Origin: Propionibacteriaceae bacterium
Lineage (GTDB): Bacteria; Actinomycetota; Actinomycetes; Propionibacteriales; Propionibacteriaceae
DNA length: 64,000 bases
Assembly: GCA_009782785.1 (NCBI GenBank)
Contig: WRIJ01000008.1
Coordinates: 1-64,000, forward strand
Direction of reading: 5' to 3'
A program made the translations under genes and the position numbers. The notes under the pieces were generated by a model. It worked only from the letters and a program-made list of their open reading frames with translations. It had not been told where the DNA came from and ran no database searches. Positions 17,559 through 26,293 of the stretch are shown here, in pieces (the stretch's first letter is position 1; each line of letters starts with the position of its first letter).

Positions 17559-19024
17559 AGGTGACCTCCTTCCACCAGCGAGCGTACCCCCCGAGCAAAC
17601 CAGTCGCCACGCTCGCTATAACTAGCGTACATATCGAGTGACGCGCAACCAGGAGCTAGAAGCACTGTGTCGCGATCTGTTGCTAATCTTCTCGCACGAT
17701 CCACCGCTTCAATCATTGCGGCTGGGGAGGTATCGTCGATCACTTCAACGTGGACATGAGGTGCATGTGTGCGAAGTGCCTGAGCCACGATGTCGCGATC
17801 GACCCCAAGAAGGATGGCAGCTTTCAACCGTGAAGCATGTTCGCAGACGAGATCATCGAATTGGGTCCCTTTTGCTTGCCCGCCAGCGATCCACACCACA
17901 GACTCATACCCACGCAAGCTTGCACTAGCAGCATGGGGATTCGTGGCTTTCGAATCATCGACCCAGGTCACACCCTTCGAGGTGGCAAGAGTTTGGATGC
18001 GATGCGGGCCTAATTCGAAATTTTTCAACCCATCACGAACACTTCTGGCCTCGACAGAAAAAGACCGCGCCAAACCTGCAGCTGCCAAGGCATTACTCAC
18101 CATGTGTGGGGACTGGGAAGGAAGGTCATCGATAGCAATCAATTCCAGAGCCGAGTTATGGCGCTGTGGGATGAATGCGCGATCAACGATAGAGCCATCG
18201 ACTACTCCCATCATGGACACCGCTGGAATCTCGTTGGTGAACCCAATAGCTCTGGCACCTTCGATGACATCAGCATCTTCCACCATCTTTCCGATGACCT
18301 CACTGGTGACATCATAGAGACAACTGTGGGACACATTGTGATAGATCTTGGCTTTATCTGCGGCGTACGTCTGGAAGGCCGACTCATGAGAAGCACCCTC
18401 GTACCATTCCAAATGGTCGGGTTCAACGTTGAGGACGACTGCTGAATGCAATGACATTGCGGTGACCCAATGGAGTTGAAAACTCGATAGTTCAACAACC
18501 AAACAATCGTAATTCACTCCATCGGTGATTGTTTCCAAGATGGGACGACCAATGTTGCCCACTGCTGACGAGGTCAGCCCCCCATGGCGAAGAATCGACT
18601 CCACCATGGAGACAGTCGTGGTTTTCCCATTCGTTCCAGTAACTCCCAGCCAAGGTACGCTCCGGTCAGGTTGTTGCAGACGCCAAGCAAGCTCAACATC
18701 ACCCCAGATGGGCACCTGGGACATGTGAGCTTGGCGATAAAGCGGCGACGAGGGAGGCCACCCTGGGGAAGCAATGACAAGGTCACACTCGGGAAGGTCT
18801 GTGGTCGCCCCAGCCCCCAAGCGTACATCCACTCCAAGAGTCTCCAACAGTGTTGCTTTGTTACTCGCTGCCTCTGAAACACTGTCATCGACAACGATCA
18901 CATGGGCCCCGAAGTGATTGAGGGTATCTGCAGCTGAGAAGCCACTGCTACCGATCCCGGCAACGACCACCTGAACCTGAGACCAATCACTTTGTCGGTT
19001 GGCTGAAGCGAGCCAATCAGACAC
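17555..19024 (-). CDS. murD: UDP-MurNAc-L-alanine--D-glutamate ligase MurD
   Basis: A 489-residue ligase that adds D-Glu to UDP-MurNAc-L-Ala. The P-loop is GVTGTNGKTTT (127-137). The UDP-binding Rossmann start VVAGIGSSGFSAA (20-32), VELSSFQLHWV, LNVEPDHLEW and VDDSKATNPHAAS mark the MurD family. It is somewhat longer than the roughly 440-residue E. coli enzyme, mostly through insertions in the central domain (about 215-290). It overlaps mraY by eight bases. Confidence 0.97.
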   Translation of the reverse strand: MSDWLASANRQSDWSQVQVVVAGIGSSGFSAADTLNHFGAHVIVVDDSVSEAASNKATLLETLGVDVRLGAGATTDLPECDLVIASPGWPPSSPLYRQAHMSQVPIWGDVELAWRLQQPDRSVPWLGVTGTNGKTTTVSMVESILRHGGLTSSAVGNIGRPILETITDGVNYDCLVVELSSFQLHWVTAMSLHSAVVLNVEPDHLEWYEGASHESAFQTYAADKAKIYHNVSHSCLYDVTSEVIGKMVEDADVIEGARAIGFTNEIPAVSMMGVVDGSIVDRAFIPQRHNSALELIAIDDLPSQSPHMVSNALAAAGLARSFSVEARSVRDGLKNFELGPHRIQTLATSKGVTWVDDSKATNPHAASASLRGYESVVWIAGGQAKGTQFDDLVCEHASRLKAAILLGVDRDIVAQALRTHAPHVHVEVIDDTSPAAMIEAVDRARRLATDRDTVLLAPGCASLDMYASYSERGDWFARGVRSLVEGGHL

Positions 19025-20093
19025 GAGAGCCCACCATCCATTCGGCGTAGAACAAACCCATTCCTGCCATGACCGCTAATCCTGCAATGATCCAGAATCT
19101 GATGACCACAGTGACTTCATCCCACCCGAGCATTTCGAAATGGTGATGCAAGGGTGCCATTTTGAATAGTCGTTTTCCTTTAGTTACTTTGAAAAACCCA
19201 ACCTGAATGATCACTGATGTCGCTTCAAGGACAAAGAGTAAGGCAATAATGACAGCAAGCAGTTCTGTTCTGGTCATGATGGCTAGTCCTGCCACTGCTC
19301 CACCGATGGCCAAAGACCCAGTATCACCTAAGAAGATCTTGGCGGGGCGAGCATTCCACCACAAGAAGCCGAAGAGACCACCAGCGAGAGCCATCGCAAT
19401 GGTTGCCAGATCGCCTGGGTTTCGTACCTCATAGCAATTGAAGGCGGAAGGCTCAAGAGGGGTGCAGTATTGACTAATCTGCCAAATGTTGACAACAGCA
19501 TAGGCAATAAAAACCATCGCGGCAGAGCCAGTCAGTAACCCGTCAGCACCATCAGTGAGGTTCGTGGCATTGGAGAAGGCACTAATAAGGAAAACCATCC
19601 AAATGATTGCCCCCACCACTCCAAGGTTCAGCCAGGGAACATCACGCAGGAATGATAAATAGGTGGAAGCGGGGGTCACGTCCTGCCAGTCGGGGAATCG
19701 AAGAGCAAAGAAAGCGAAAACAACACCCACGGTGACTTGTAAAGAGAATTTGGCCACCGGGTTCAGTCCAAGAGATTGGGCATGGGTGATCTTCAACCAA
19801 TCATCAATGAACCCCACTATTGCCAGACCGACAAGCAACCCCAACAACAACAGCCCTGAGGCTGAGAATGGGCGCGGAGGGATAGCATGGGAAATAAAGT
19901 AACCCATGACCACAGCAAAAACCAGGACCACTCCACCCATGGTTGGTGTTCCGCGTTTCACATGGTGTGCGGTCGGGCCATCGCTTCGGATAAATTGTCC
20001 GTAGGCGTTTTTCTCCAGGAATTTAATCCAGAATTTGGTGCCCACCAAGGTGATCAAAAGAGACACTCCTCCTGCAGAGAGAATATTTAGCAC
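19017..20093 (-). CDS. mraY: phospho-MurNAc-pentapeptide transferase MraY
   Basis: A 358-residue ten-helix membrane enzyme that transfers phospho-MurNAc-pentapeptide to undecaprenyl phosphate, forming lipid I. Family signatures present are GTPTMGG (about 49-55), the Asp-rich FIDDWLK, NLTDGADGL (the catalytic aspartates), KIFLGDTGSLAIGG and the cytoplasmic APLHHHFEMLGWDE. The UDP-MurNAc-pentapeptide it consumes needs MurE and MurF, whose genes are normally immediately upstream but are absent here. Confidence 0.98.
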   Translation of the reverse strand: MLNILSAGGVSLLITLVGTKFWIKFLEKNAYGQFIRSDGPTAHHVKRGTPTMGGVVLVFAVVMGYFISHAIPPRPFSASGLLLLGLLVGLAIVGFIDDWLKITHAQSLGLNPVAKFSLQVTVGVVFAFFALRFPDWQDVTPASTYLSFLRDVPWLNLGVVGAIIWMVFLISAFSNATNLTDGADGLLTGSAAMVFIAYAVVNIWQISQYCTPLEPSAFNCYEVRNPGDLATIAMALAGGLFGFLWWNARPAKIFLGDTGSLAIGGAVAGLAIMTRTELLAVIIALLFVLEATSVIIQVGFFKVTKGKRLFKMAPLHHHFEMLGWDEVTVVIRFWIIAGLAVMAGMGLFYAEWMVGSRV

Positions 20094-20161
20094 GAGGGCT
20101 CCTTTAGATACTGTGAGGTCGAGAAAATCCTAGCGGAAAGATTCATCAACTCCCCCACCCC

Positions 20162-22018
20162 TCACCAAGAAATGGGCAGATCTGGTGGTTTTGTTGTGGA
20201 GGGTGGAACTGCGTACCTCGGGAGTGCCACCTGCATGATGTCTTGTACTGCTGGGGCTGCAAGCGCCGCTCCTGTACCTCCTGGTGGCTCATCCAACACC
20301 ACATAGGTCACAAGGTAGGGATCTTCGACAGGTGCAACCCCCACATAGGACATCACATTCAGCCGATAGCATCCACACTTGGGATCGATCTTCTGTGCGG
20401 TGCCAGACTTGCTTGCTACGCGATAACCCTGAACATCGATATACGCCGTATGTGATTGGTCGGTCATCTCCATCATGGCTAATACCTGCTGCGATGCTTC
20501 CTGGGAGATCACCCTTCGTACATCCGATGTAGGAACCTCAACCTTAGCCCCATCACTGGTGGTTGCTGAACGAATGATGTGCGGGGAGACATAGACTCCC
20601 CCATTTCCAATGGCAGCGATGGCAGCTGCTTCCTGGACAGCTGTCACGGATAATCCCTGCCCGAAGACGATGTTGTCACGAGTTTGCCCAGTCATGGAAG
20701 CATCAGGAAGGTAACCTGGCTCTTCGCCTGGAATTCCAAGTTCTGTGGAAGACCCCAGCCCAAATCCTTCAAAATATGCCACCAGATCCTCTTTGGGTAA
20801 CTGGCGGGCAAGAGTGATTGTTCCAATGTTTGATGATCGCACGAGGACACCAGTCGCGGTCAAATGCAATGTGTCATGCTTCCACGCATCGTTGATGACT
20901 GAATCACCAGACTTGATTTCACCAGGGACAACGACCCTGGTTTCGGGAGTGACAATCCCTTGATCAACAAGGGCAGCCATGGTGAGAACCTTTTGCACTG
21001 ACCCTGGTTCATAACTCATCCGTACGACAGGAATCCCAAGATTGTCCTGATCAGCTTCTGTGATGAAATTCGGATCATAGGTGGGATAACTGGATAATGC
21101 CAGGATTTCGCCTTGGACTGTCATCGTCACCGCCATCCCCCTCTTCGCTTTGGACTTCTTCACAGCCTCAGCGAGAACCTGGTCTTGCATATATTGCAAT
21201 CCCAAGTCGAGGGTCAGCTCATAGGAATACCCTTCCTGAGGTTCAGTCAGGATGGATGTGCCCATAGGAATCCGACCATAGGGAGAAGTCTCAAAGATTT
21301 CCTCCCCATCAATTCCTGACAGTTGGGCGTTAAGGCCTAGTTCGAGTCCTTCTCCCCCAGTCCATGGATACTGGCCTTCAGCTTCTAGTTGATCAGAGAA
21401 GGTCATATGGCCCAAGACATTGGCAGCTAGGGTCCCATTGGGGTAGTTGCGAACAGGTGCTTGTTCTCGGAAGAAGCCCACGTACCCAAGGTCGCTTAGC
21501 TTCTCGTCTAGGGCGAGATTACTGTACGTGAGAATGTGGCGAGCCAGAACCGTGTAGCGAATCTCTTGACCATCATCGGTGTGTGTGGTGGCTAGTAAGT
21601 CATAGTAGGTCTGGAAATCTCCATCAAGATGGGTGGACAAAATCCCAGCAATGAGTCCAGGTCCGGCTTGAGCTTTGAGCTGGTCAGCCAAAGACATAGC
21701 CTCAGGCACCAAACCGTTGGTCGCGATAATCGTTGGATCCGCTGTAAGTGTCACTGCTGGAACTGATTCAGCAAGGACTTGGCCGTTGCGATCGGTGATG
21801 GTCCCTCGCGTGGCAGGGATCTTTCTCGTCACCGGCATGAGAGCCTCGCTGGCATCCCCAGCAAGATCAAAACCCTGAATGTAGATGCACCGAATACCTA
21901 AGACAACCGCGACAGAAACAAAAATCACGAGCAAGGCGCTCATCCGCGTCTGCGGATGACCGAGTTTGGCTTGCCACCATGGCCTATGGCCCTTTGTGGG
22001 CGCCTTGCGTACGGCCAT
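20162..22018 (-). CDS. ftsI: septal transpeptidase FtsI (class B penicillin-binding protein)
   Basis: A 618-residue bitopic protein that cross-links septal peptidoglycan. One N-terminal transmembrane helix (about 27-47), a dimerisation domain starting with the TRGTITDRNGQVLAES motif (70-85), and a transpeptidase domain. The active-site serine is in S340-V-Q-K343; the second motif is S395-S-N397; the third is K537-S-G-T540. No PASTA domains follow. It is three bases from the ftsL-like gene and 68 bases from mraY; that short gap shows that murE and murF are not in between. Confidence 0.97.
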   Translation of the reverse strand: MAVRKAPTKGHRPWWQAKLGHPQTRMSALLVIFVSVAVVLGIRCIYIQGFDLAGDASEALMPVTRKIPATRGTITDRNGQVLAESVPAVTLTADPTIIATNGLVPEAMSLADQLKAQAGPGLIAGILSTHLDGDFQTYYDLLATTHTDDGQEIRYTVLARHILTYSNLALDEKLSDLGYVGFFREQAPVRNYPNGTLAANVLGHMTFSDQLEAEGQYPWTGGEGLELGLNAQLSGIDGEEIFETSPYGRIPMGTSILTEPQEGYSYELTLDLGLQYMQDQVLAEAVKKSKAKRGMAVTMTVQGEILALSSYPTYDPNFITEADQDNLGIPVVRMSYEPGSVQKVLTMAALVDQGIVTPETRVVVPGEIKSGDSVINDAWKHDTLHLTATGVLVRSSNIGTITLARQLPKEDLVAYFEGFGLGSSTELGIPGEEPGYLPDASMTGQTRDNIVFGQGLSVTAVQEAAAIAAIGNGGVYVSPHIIRSATTSDGAKVEVPTSDVRRVISQEASQQVLAMMEMTDQSHTAYIDVQGYRVASKSGTAQKIDPKCGCYRLNVMSYVGVAPVEDPYLVTYVVLDEPPGGTGAALAAPAVQDIMQVALPRYAVPPSTTKPPDLPISW

Positions 22019-22020
22019 GA

Positions 22021-22551
22021 CTACCCGCCTTGACTCAAGTGAAGGTTGGGGGTTGCCTGCCCAGGTTCAGTAGGTACGGGGGTATTGACCTGTGATGTAT
22101 CTAGTCCAGGAGTGTCATCAACTTGGCGAGTTGGCAGAGTTGGGGTGGCTGAGACTATCCGAGCCTCATTGCCTCGTACCTTCTTTGAAAATCCAATAAT
22201 TTCGCCGCTGGGCAACACGAGGAGATTGGAATAAGGATTGGCAACCATTCCAAGATTGGATGCTGAAAAAGCTAACTGAACAGGTGTGGATTGTTTGTCC
22301 ACGCTCGCTTGAAGGAGGGCTTGTTGGGCATTTAGTTCATAGTTTTCAGTTTGGAGGTCTGCCAAGGTGAATCCTTGTTGCTGGATCTTGGTTTGCAGCA
22401 CCAATTGGCCGACCATGGAGATGGTCAGCATGGATAAGATAACAATCGGGAAAGTTGCTTTTGGCCAGGTTCGGCTCCGGTGAGGTCGAGGTAGGACCCT
22501 TAGTGGGGCCCTTCGACGGACTACTGGAATATCTATATTCTCAAGAGCGCT
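22021..22551 (-). CDS. ftsL: FtsL-like divisome protein
   Basis: A 176-residue bitopic protein in the ftsL position between rsmH and ftsI. After a basic cytoplasmic N-terminus (RRRAPLRVLPRPHRSR) there is one transmembrane helix (about 33-53), then a coiled-coil stretch (about 54-85, with LQTENYELNAQQALLQASV) and an extracytoplasmic YSNLLVLPSGEIIGF-like segment. FtsL pairs with FtsB and FtsQ. Sequence identity in the family is always low, so the call rests on layout and position. Unusual is a Pro/Thr-rich tail of about 50 residues. The ATG at 22551 overlaps the rsmH end by 11 bases; a start five codons earlier is possible. Confidence 0.8.
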   Translation of the reverse strand, partial: SALENIDIPVVRRRAPLRVLPRPHRSRTWPKATFPIVILSMLTISMVGQLVLQTKIQQQGFTLADLQTENYELNAQQALLQASVDKQSTPVQLAFSASNLGMVANPYSNLLVLPSGEIIGFSKKVRGNEARIVSATPTLPTRQVDDTPGLDTSQVNTPVPTEPGQATPNLHLSQGG

Positions 22552-23497
22552 CATCTGACACCTCAATTCTCTTGATGACCCTGAGCCGAGCTGACCCAGC
22601 TCGGCGGTTGTCTTTCGTTTCTTGCTCGGTGGGTTTCAATGCTCCCCTGGTCACGGCAACAAACTGTGCGCGATGTTCCTTGGGTACGAGTGGAAGTTTG
22701 TGCGGAACCTGATCCATGCAGGCATGGTTAAAGGCTTTCTTCACCAGGCGATCCTCGCCTGAGTGATAGCTAAGTACAGCGATGAACCCATGTGGTTTCA
22801 CTGAATCCAGTGCCTGCGGCAGTGCAGACTCCAGTGACGGCCGTTCCTGATTGACCTCCATGCGAATCGCTTGGAAGGTGCGTTTGGCCGGGTGGCCATG
22901 GCGGGTGTTCATAGCAGGCATAGCCGACGTAATGGTTTCGACGAGACGTGCAGAAGAGGTGAAGGGTTGTTTTTCCCGCTCAAGGAGAATGGCTTGGGTG
23001 ATTCGCCGGGCATATTTTTCGTCCCCGTTGTGGCGAAGTAGCGACTCCAATTGATCACCGGGATAGGTATTAACCACATCTGCTGCGCTCAATTCCCCGG
23101 TGTCGCCATCCATTCTCATAGCTAATGGAGCATCTTGCGCATAGGAGAAACCGCGGTCTGGAGAATCAATCTGGAGACTCGATAACCCCAGATCAAAGAG
23201 GACCGCATCCACTGTTTCTCCTTGAAGCACCTCAGAAATCTGATCAAAGGTGGCCAGGTGGAGGTCCACTCTGGCGGAATACTCGTGCAGGTTCTTGCTA
23301 GCGATCTCGAGAGCTTGTGGATCTCGGTCAATTCCGATCACACGCAGGCTAGGGAACCTCGCCAAGGCCACAGAAGAATGTCCCCCAAGCCCCAGGGTTG
23401 CATCAACCATCACCGGGTGGTCAGCACTGAGAGCAGGGGCCAAGATATCCATGATTTCTTGGCACATCACTGGGATATGGGTGTACGAGGTCGCCAT
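22541..23497 (-). CDS. rsmH: 16S rRNA m4C1402 methyltransferase RsmH (MraW)
   Basis: A 318-residue SAM-dependent enzyme that N4-methylates C1402 in the 16S rRNA decoding centre. The N-terminal YTHIPVMCQEIMDIL, the SAM-binding DATLGLGGHS, DRDPQAL, DAVLFDLGLSSLQIDSPDRGFSY and AVLSYHSGEDRLVKKAF segments are the family signature. The ATG at 23497 (MATSYTHIPVM) fits family N-termini; the frame is open to 23545 but that would overlap mraZ. It starts two bases after the mraZ stop. Confidence 0.96.
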   Translation of the reverse strand: MATSYTHIPVMCQEIMDILAPALSADHPVMVDATLGLGGHSSVALARFPSLRVIGIDRDPQALEIASKNLHEYSARVDLHLATFDQISEVLQGETVDAVLFDLGLSSLQIDSPDRGFSYAQDAPLAMRMDGDTGELSAADVVNTYPGDQLESLLRHNGDEKYARRITQAILLEREKQPFTSSARLVETITSAMPAMNTRHGHPAKRTFQAIRMEVNQERPSLESALPQALDSVKPHGFIAVLSYHSGEDRLVKKAFNHACMDQVPHKLPLVPKEHRAQFVAVTRGALKPTEQETKDNRRAGSARLRVIKRIEVSDERS

Positions 23498-23498
23498 C

Positions 23499-23924
23499 TC
23501 AAGCCCCTGGAACGATTTCGCCATCGAAATCAGTGAATTTTTCATCGAGAGTCTCTGCGTAGGCGATCCACTTGTCTGGGTTCCAGATCTCTAAGCGATT
23601 TCCTACTCCAATGACGACGACATCTTTGTCTAACCCAGCCCACAGGCGCTGAAGAGCAGTGACCGTGATTCTTCCTTGCTTGTCTGGGGTGGCGTCTTCA
23701 GCACGGTGTTGTGCCCACCTTTGGTATTCCCTCACCCTGAGCAGGGTTGACGGTGCTTCATTGATCGGTTCCATCATGGTGTTGAGAACAGTGCGTGGAT
23801 AGATGGACAAACATCTTTCTTGCTCACACACCACAGTGACTTCATTGGTTAGTTCTTCGCGAAACCGTGCGGGCAGCGTCAAGCGAGATTTGTCATCCAG
23901 CTTGAGCATTTCTGTCCCACGCAT
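23499..23924 (-). CDS. mraZ: transcriptional regulator MraZ
   Basis: A 141-residue protein with two AbrB-like MraZ repeats. The first contains LKLDDKSRLTLPARFREEL (7-25), the second DKQGRITVTALQRLW (about 80-94). The N-terminus diverges from the usual MFLG start. MraZ is a DNA-binding autoregulator of the division cluster, and this gene is the first of it. Its own operator is visible directly upstream as five TGGG repeats. The ATG at 23924 has GAGG a few bases before it. Confidence 0.95.
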   Translation of the reverse strand: MRGTEMLKLDDKSRLTLPARFREELTNEVTVVCEQERCLSIYPRTVLNTMMEPINEAPSTLLRVREYQRWAQHRAEDATPDKQGRITVTALQRLWAGLDKDVVVIGVGNRLEIWNPDKWIAYAETLDEKFTDFDGEIVPGA

Positions 23925-23963
23925 GGCGTCCCTCGCTTACTACTGCTCACTACAACTGAAATC

Positions 23964-24028
23964 ATCATAGGGCTTTTCACCCACTTTAGTCCACTATTTC
24001 CCCACTATTCCCCACTGTGAGTCCCACT
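23964..24028 (-). promoter_or_regulatory. mraZ promoter with five MraZ-box repeats
   Basis: On the minus strand, AGTGG cores recur five times (plus-strand CCACT beginning at 23981, 23991, 24002, 24012 and 24024). The spacing is 10-12 bases, one helical turn, and four of the five read AGTGGG. This matches the known MraZ operator of direct TGGG repeats. The -10 box TATGAT (23964-23969) lies just downstream, with TGGACT about 18 bases before it as a possible -35. MraZ bound here should block RNA polymerase, giving autorepression of the whole division operon. Confidence 0.85.
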
Positions 24029-24263
24029 GAGAAGGAATATTTAGGGATAGCGACCCACGATGGCTGATCGAACAGGGATACGCCCGTACTCAGCTCTCAA
24101 GGTCAGGGCATGGGCCACCAGAGTCCTTTGCTGGCATGCGCCAGGCACGTCTCAGCACGGATTTTTGTGTGAGGAATTCGACCAAAGTACACGTCAAGAC
24201 CAGACGGGTACGGTCAGGGGTGATGGATGTTGTGGTCCAGCGGCGCAAAGCGCAAGGTTGAGT

Positions 24264-24638
24264 TTAGGGCTCTTCGAGACGATCTCTCCAGCGTTTCTCC
24301 ATGCGATCCATGAAAGATGTCGCAGAGCTTTTTCCCACAGTTGGCGTCGACGTGGACATCACCGGGGAGGGGCCTGCGGTCAGTGACCAACTGGAGATGA
24401 CAAGAATTGCACAGACGAGCATGACGACAAATCCTGCCACAGAAACAGGCCACCCCATGGACATGCCAGCAACTAATCCAGCTAAACCTAGGAGGAAACC
24501 AATAGATCCCAGGACTGTTTTTGTTGGATGAATATGGCGATGGGGTTGAGCGAGTTTGGAGGCAAGTTTGGGGTCTTGTGAAGCGAAATTAGCTTCAAGC
24601 TCTTCGAGGAGCTTACGTTCAGCATCAGTGAGCGCCAT
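24264..24638 (-). CDS. DUF3040 family membrane protein
   Basis: A 124-residue actinobacterial protein of the DUF3040 family. It begins MALTDAERKLLEELEANFASQDPKLASKL, the family N-terminus, and then has two closely spaced transmembrane helices (about 41-61 and 65-85) and a charged tail. Function is unknown. Genes of this family typically lie just upstream of mraZ in actinobacteria, as here. The ATG at 24638 is preceded by AGGAGGAGCC, which decides it against an in-frame ATG five codons earlier. The 225-base gap to its downstream neighbour holds only the mraZ promoter and operator that I can recognise. Confidence 0.88.
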   Translation of the reverse strand: MALTDAERKLLEELEANFASQDPKLASKLAQPHRHIHPTKTVLGSIGFLLGLAGLVAGMSMGWPVSVAGFVVMLVCAILVISSWSLTAGPSPVMSTSTPTVGKSSATSFMDRMEKRWRDRLEEP

Positions 24639-24680
24639 GGCTCCTCCTTCCATCGTTGACCAGTATTCTACCTGGTTGAA

Positions 24681-24971
24681 CTATAGTACGGGTTCCACCG
24701 TGACCATGACCATATCGCCAATATCCTTGCCGATAGAGGTACGGATATCTTTTCGTATCCCGAGAATGTAACACACCGTACCGTCGGAGTTCTTCACCCC
24801 CATGTTCACGATGCTCCCATCATAGGGATGGGAATCAAATGTTGCGTGAACCTTGAGTCTTCCAACACCAAAGACTGTACGCAGATCATGGGGAAACACC
24901 ACGTACGCTCCACCTTTGCCGATCGTGGAAGCTTCGATTGTTGCCTGATAGGTGTAGAGGTCCTGACCCAT
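24681..24971 (-). CDS. DUF1905 domain protein
   Basis: A 96-residue protein of the DUF1905 family, a small beta-rich fold. Family features are the middle FDSHPYDGSIVNMG and the C-terminal ILGIRKDIRTSIGKDIGDMVMVTVE. Function is unknown; homologues often occur alone or fused to YdeI-like domains. The frame contains two ATGs eight codons apart, both starting MGQD because of a short duplication. The downstream one (24971) has CGGAG eight bases before it and is preferred. It follows tyrS closely and is probably co-transcribed with it. Confidence 0.8.
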   Translation of the reverse strand: MGQDLYTYQATIEASTIGKGGAYVVFPHDLRTVFGVGRLKVHATFDSHPYDGSIVNMGVKNSDGTVCYILGIRKDIRTSIGKDIGDMVMVTVEPVL

Positions 24972-24998
24972 GATGTGTCTCCGATCCTGACCCATGCG

Positions 24999-26261
24999 CT
25001 ACGAAGCAGCCACGGTGATCGCACCAAGAGTCTTCTTGCCACGGCGAATGAGCAGAACAGACCCACCGAGCAAATCACTTGGCGTCAAGGACCGCTCCGC
25101 ATCCACGATGCGCTCGTTGTTCAAGTACACACCGCCTTCTTTCACGCCGCGCCTGACCGCTCCACGTGAATCGAAGATCCCGCATTGTTCGCAGGCATCC
25201 AACACAGTCAACTCCCCCAGCGACTCCCACGTCGGCGCCGAGAGTTCACTAGCCACAGCCATCAAGGTTGCCTCATCTAAGTCAGCCAAGTCGCCTTGGC
25301 CAAAGATCGCTTTCGCTGCCTTCGTTGTTGCTTCACGCTCAGATACCGAGTGAACCAGATCGGTCAGATCATCGGCGAGGGCCCGTTGGGCGGCTCTCAG
25401 ATGGGGCTCTGCGAGGGTTTGGCGTTCCAAAGCCTCAATCTCCTCGTGGCTACGCTCGGTGAACAGTCTCAGATAGGTGCCCACCATGGAGTCTTCAGCG
25501 TTGAGAAAGAACTGATGGAAGGCGTACGGCGATGTCATGGAACTGTCGAGCCAGATGGTCCCAGTCTCGGTCTTGCCGTACTTCGTACCATCAGCTTTCA
25601 CCACGAGTGGAGTGGCGAGCGCATGAACCTTGTCTCCAGTTGCTCGCCTGATCAAATCCACCCCAGCGGTGATATTACCCCACTGATCCGAACCCCCGGT
25701 TTGAAGCATGACACCATGGCGGCGATGGAGTTCCAGGAAATCCATCGATTGGAGCAAGACATAGGAGAATTCCGTGTAGGAAATACCTGACTCCAAGCGA
25801 GTACGCACCACTTCCCGATCCAACATACGATTGATGGGGAAGTGTTTGCCGATGTCACGCAGGAAATCTAGGGTCGTGAGGTCTTTTGTCCAGTCATAGT
25901 TGTTGACGACGATCGCACCACCGACGCCATCGAAACTCACGAAGCGGCTCACCTGGGAACGAATCTTTTCACCCCACGCGTGAACAAGCTCAGTAGGATT
26001 CAGATTGCGTTCACTGGATTGGCGAGGGTCCCCGATCAGCCCAGTGGATCCCCCCACCAGCAGGATCGGTGTGTGGCCCGCGGCTTGCATCCGGCGTACC
26101 AGAATCAACTGTAAAAGGTTCCCCATGTGAAGACTCGGTGCCGTGGGATCAAAACCGACATAGAAACTGATCTGGTTCTCATCGAGATCCTTTTTGAGCG
26201 CTTCAGGGTCAGTGCAGTGGGCGATCAATCCACGCCAGGACAGGTCGTCAAATAAACTCAC
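24999..26261 (-). CDS. tyrS: tyrosyl-tRNA synthetase
   Basis: A 420-residue class I synthetase. The HIGH-equivalent is HMGN (45-48) within FYVGFDPTAPSLHMGNLLQ. GGSDQWGNI, VKADGTKYGKTETGTIWLD (the KMSKS region, here YGKT) and the C-terminal S4 domain (about 350-410) follow. It lies 32 bases after argH, the common argH-tyrS order of actinobacteria, so it may share the arginine operon transcript or have its own promoter within argH. No T-box leader is visible in the short gap. Confidence 0.98.
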   Translation of the reverse strand: MSLFDDLSWRGLIAHCTDPEALKKDLDENQISFYVGFDPTAPSLHMGNLLQLILVRRMQAAGHTPILLVGGSTGLIGDPRQSSERNLNPTELVHAWGEKIRSQVSRFVSFDGVGGAIVVNNYDWTKDLTTLDFLRDIGKHFPINRMLDREVVRTRLESGISYTEFSYVLLQSMDFLELHRRHGVMLQTGGSDQWGNITAGVDLIRRATGDKVHALATPLVVKADGTKYGKTETGTIWLDSSMTSPYAFHQFFLNAEDSMVGTYLRLFTERSHEEIEALERQTLAEPHLRAAQRALADDLTDLVHSVSEREATTKAAKAIFGQGDLADLDEATLMAVASELSAPTWESLGELTVLDACEQCGIFDSRGAVRRGVKEGGVYLNNERIVDAERSLTPSDLLGGSVLLIRRGKKTLGAITVAAS

Positions 26262-26293
26262 GCGATTACTCTACCGATACTTGTCACGCCACC

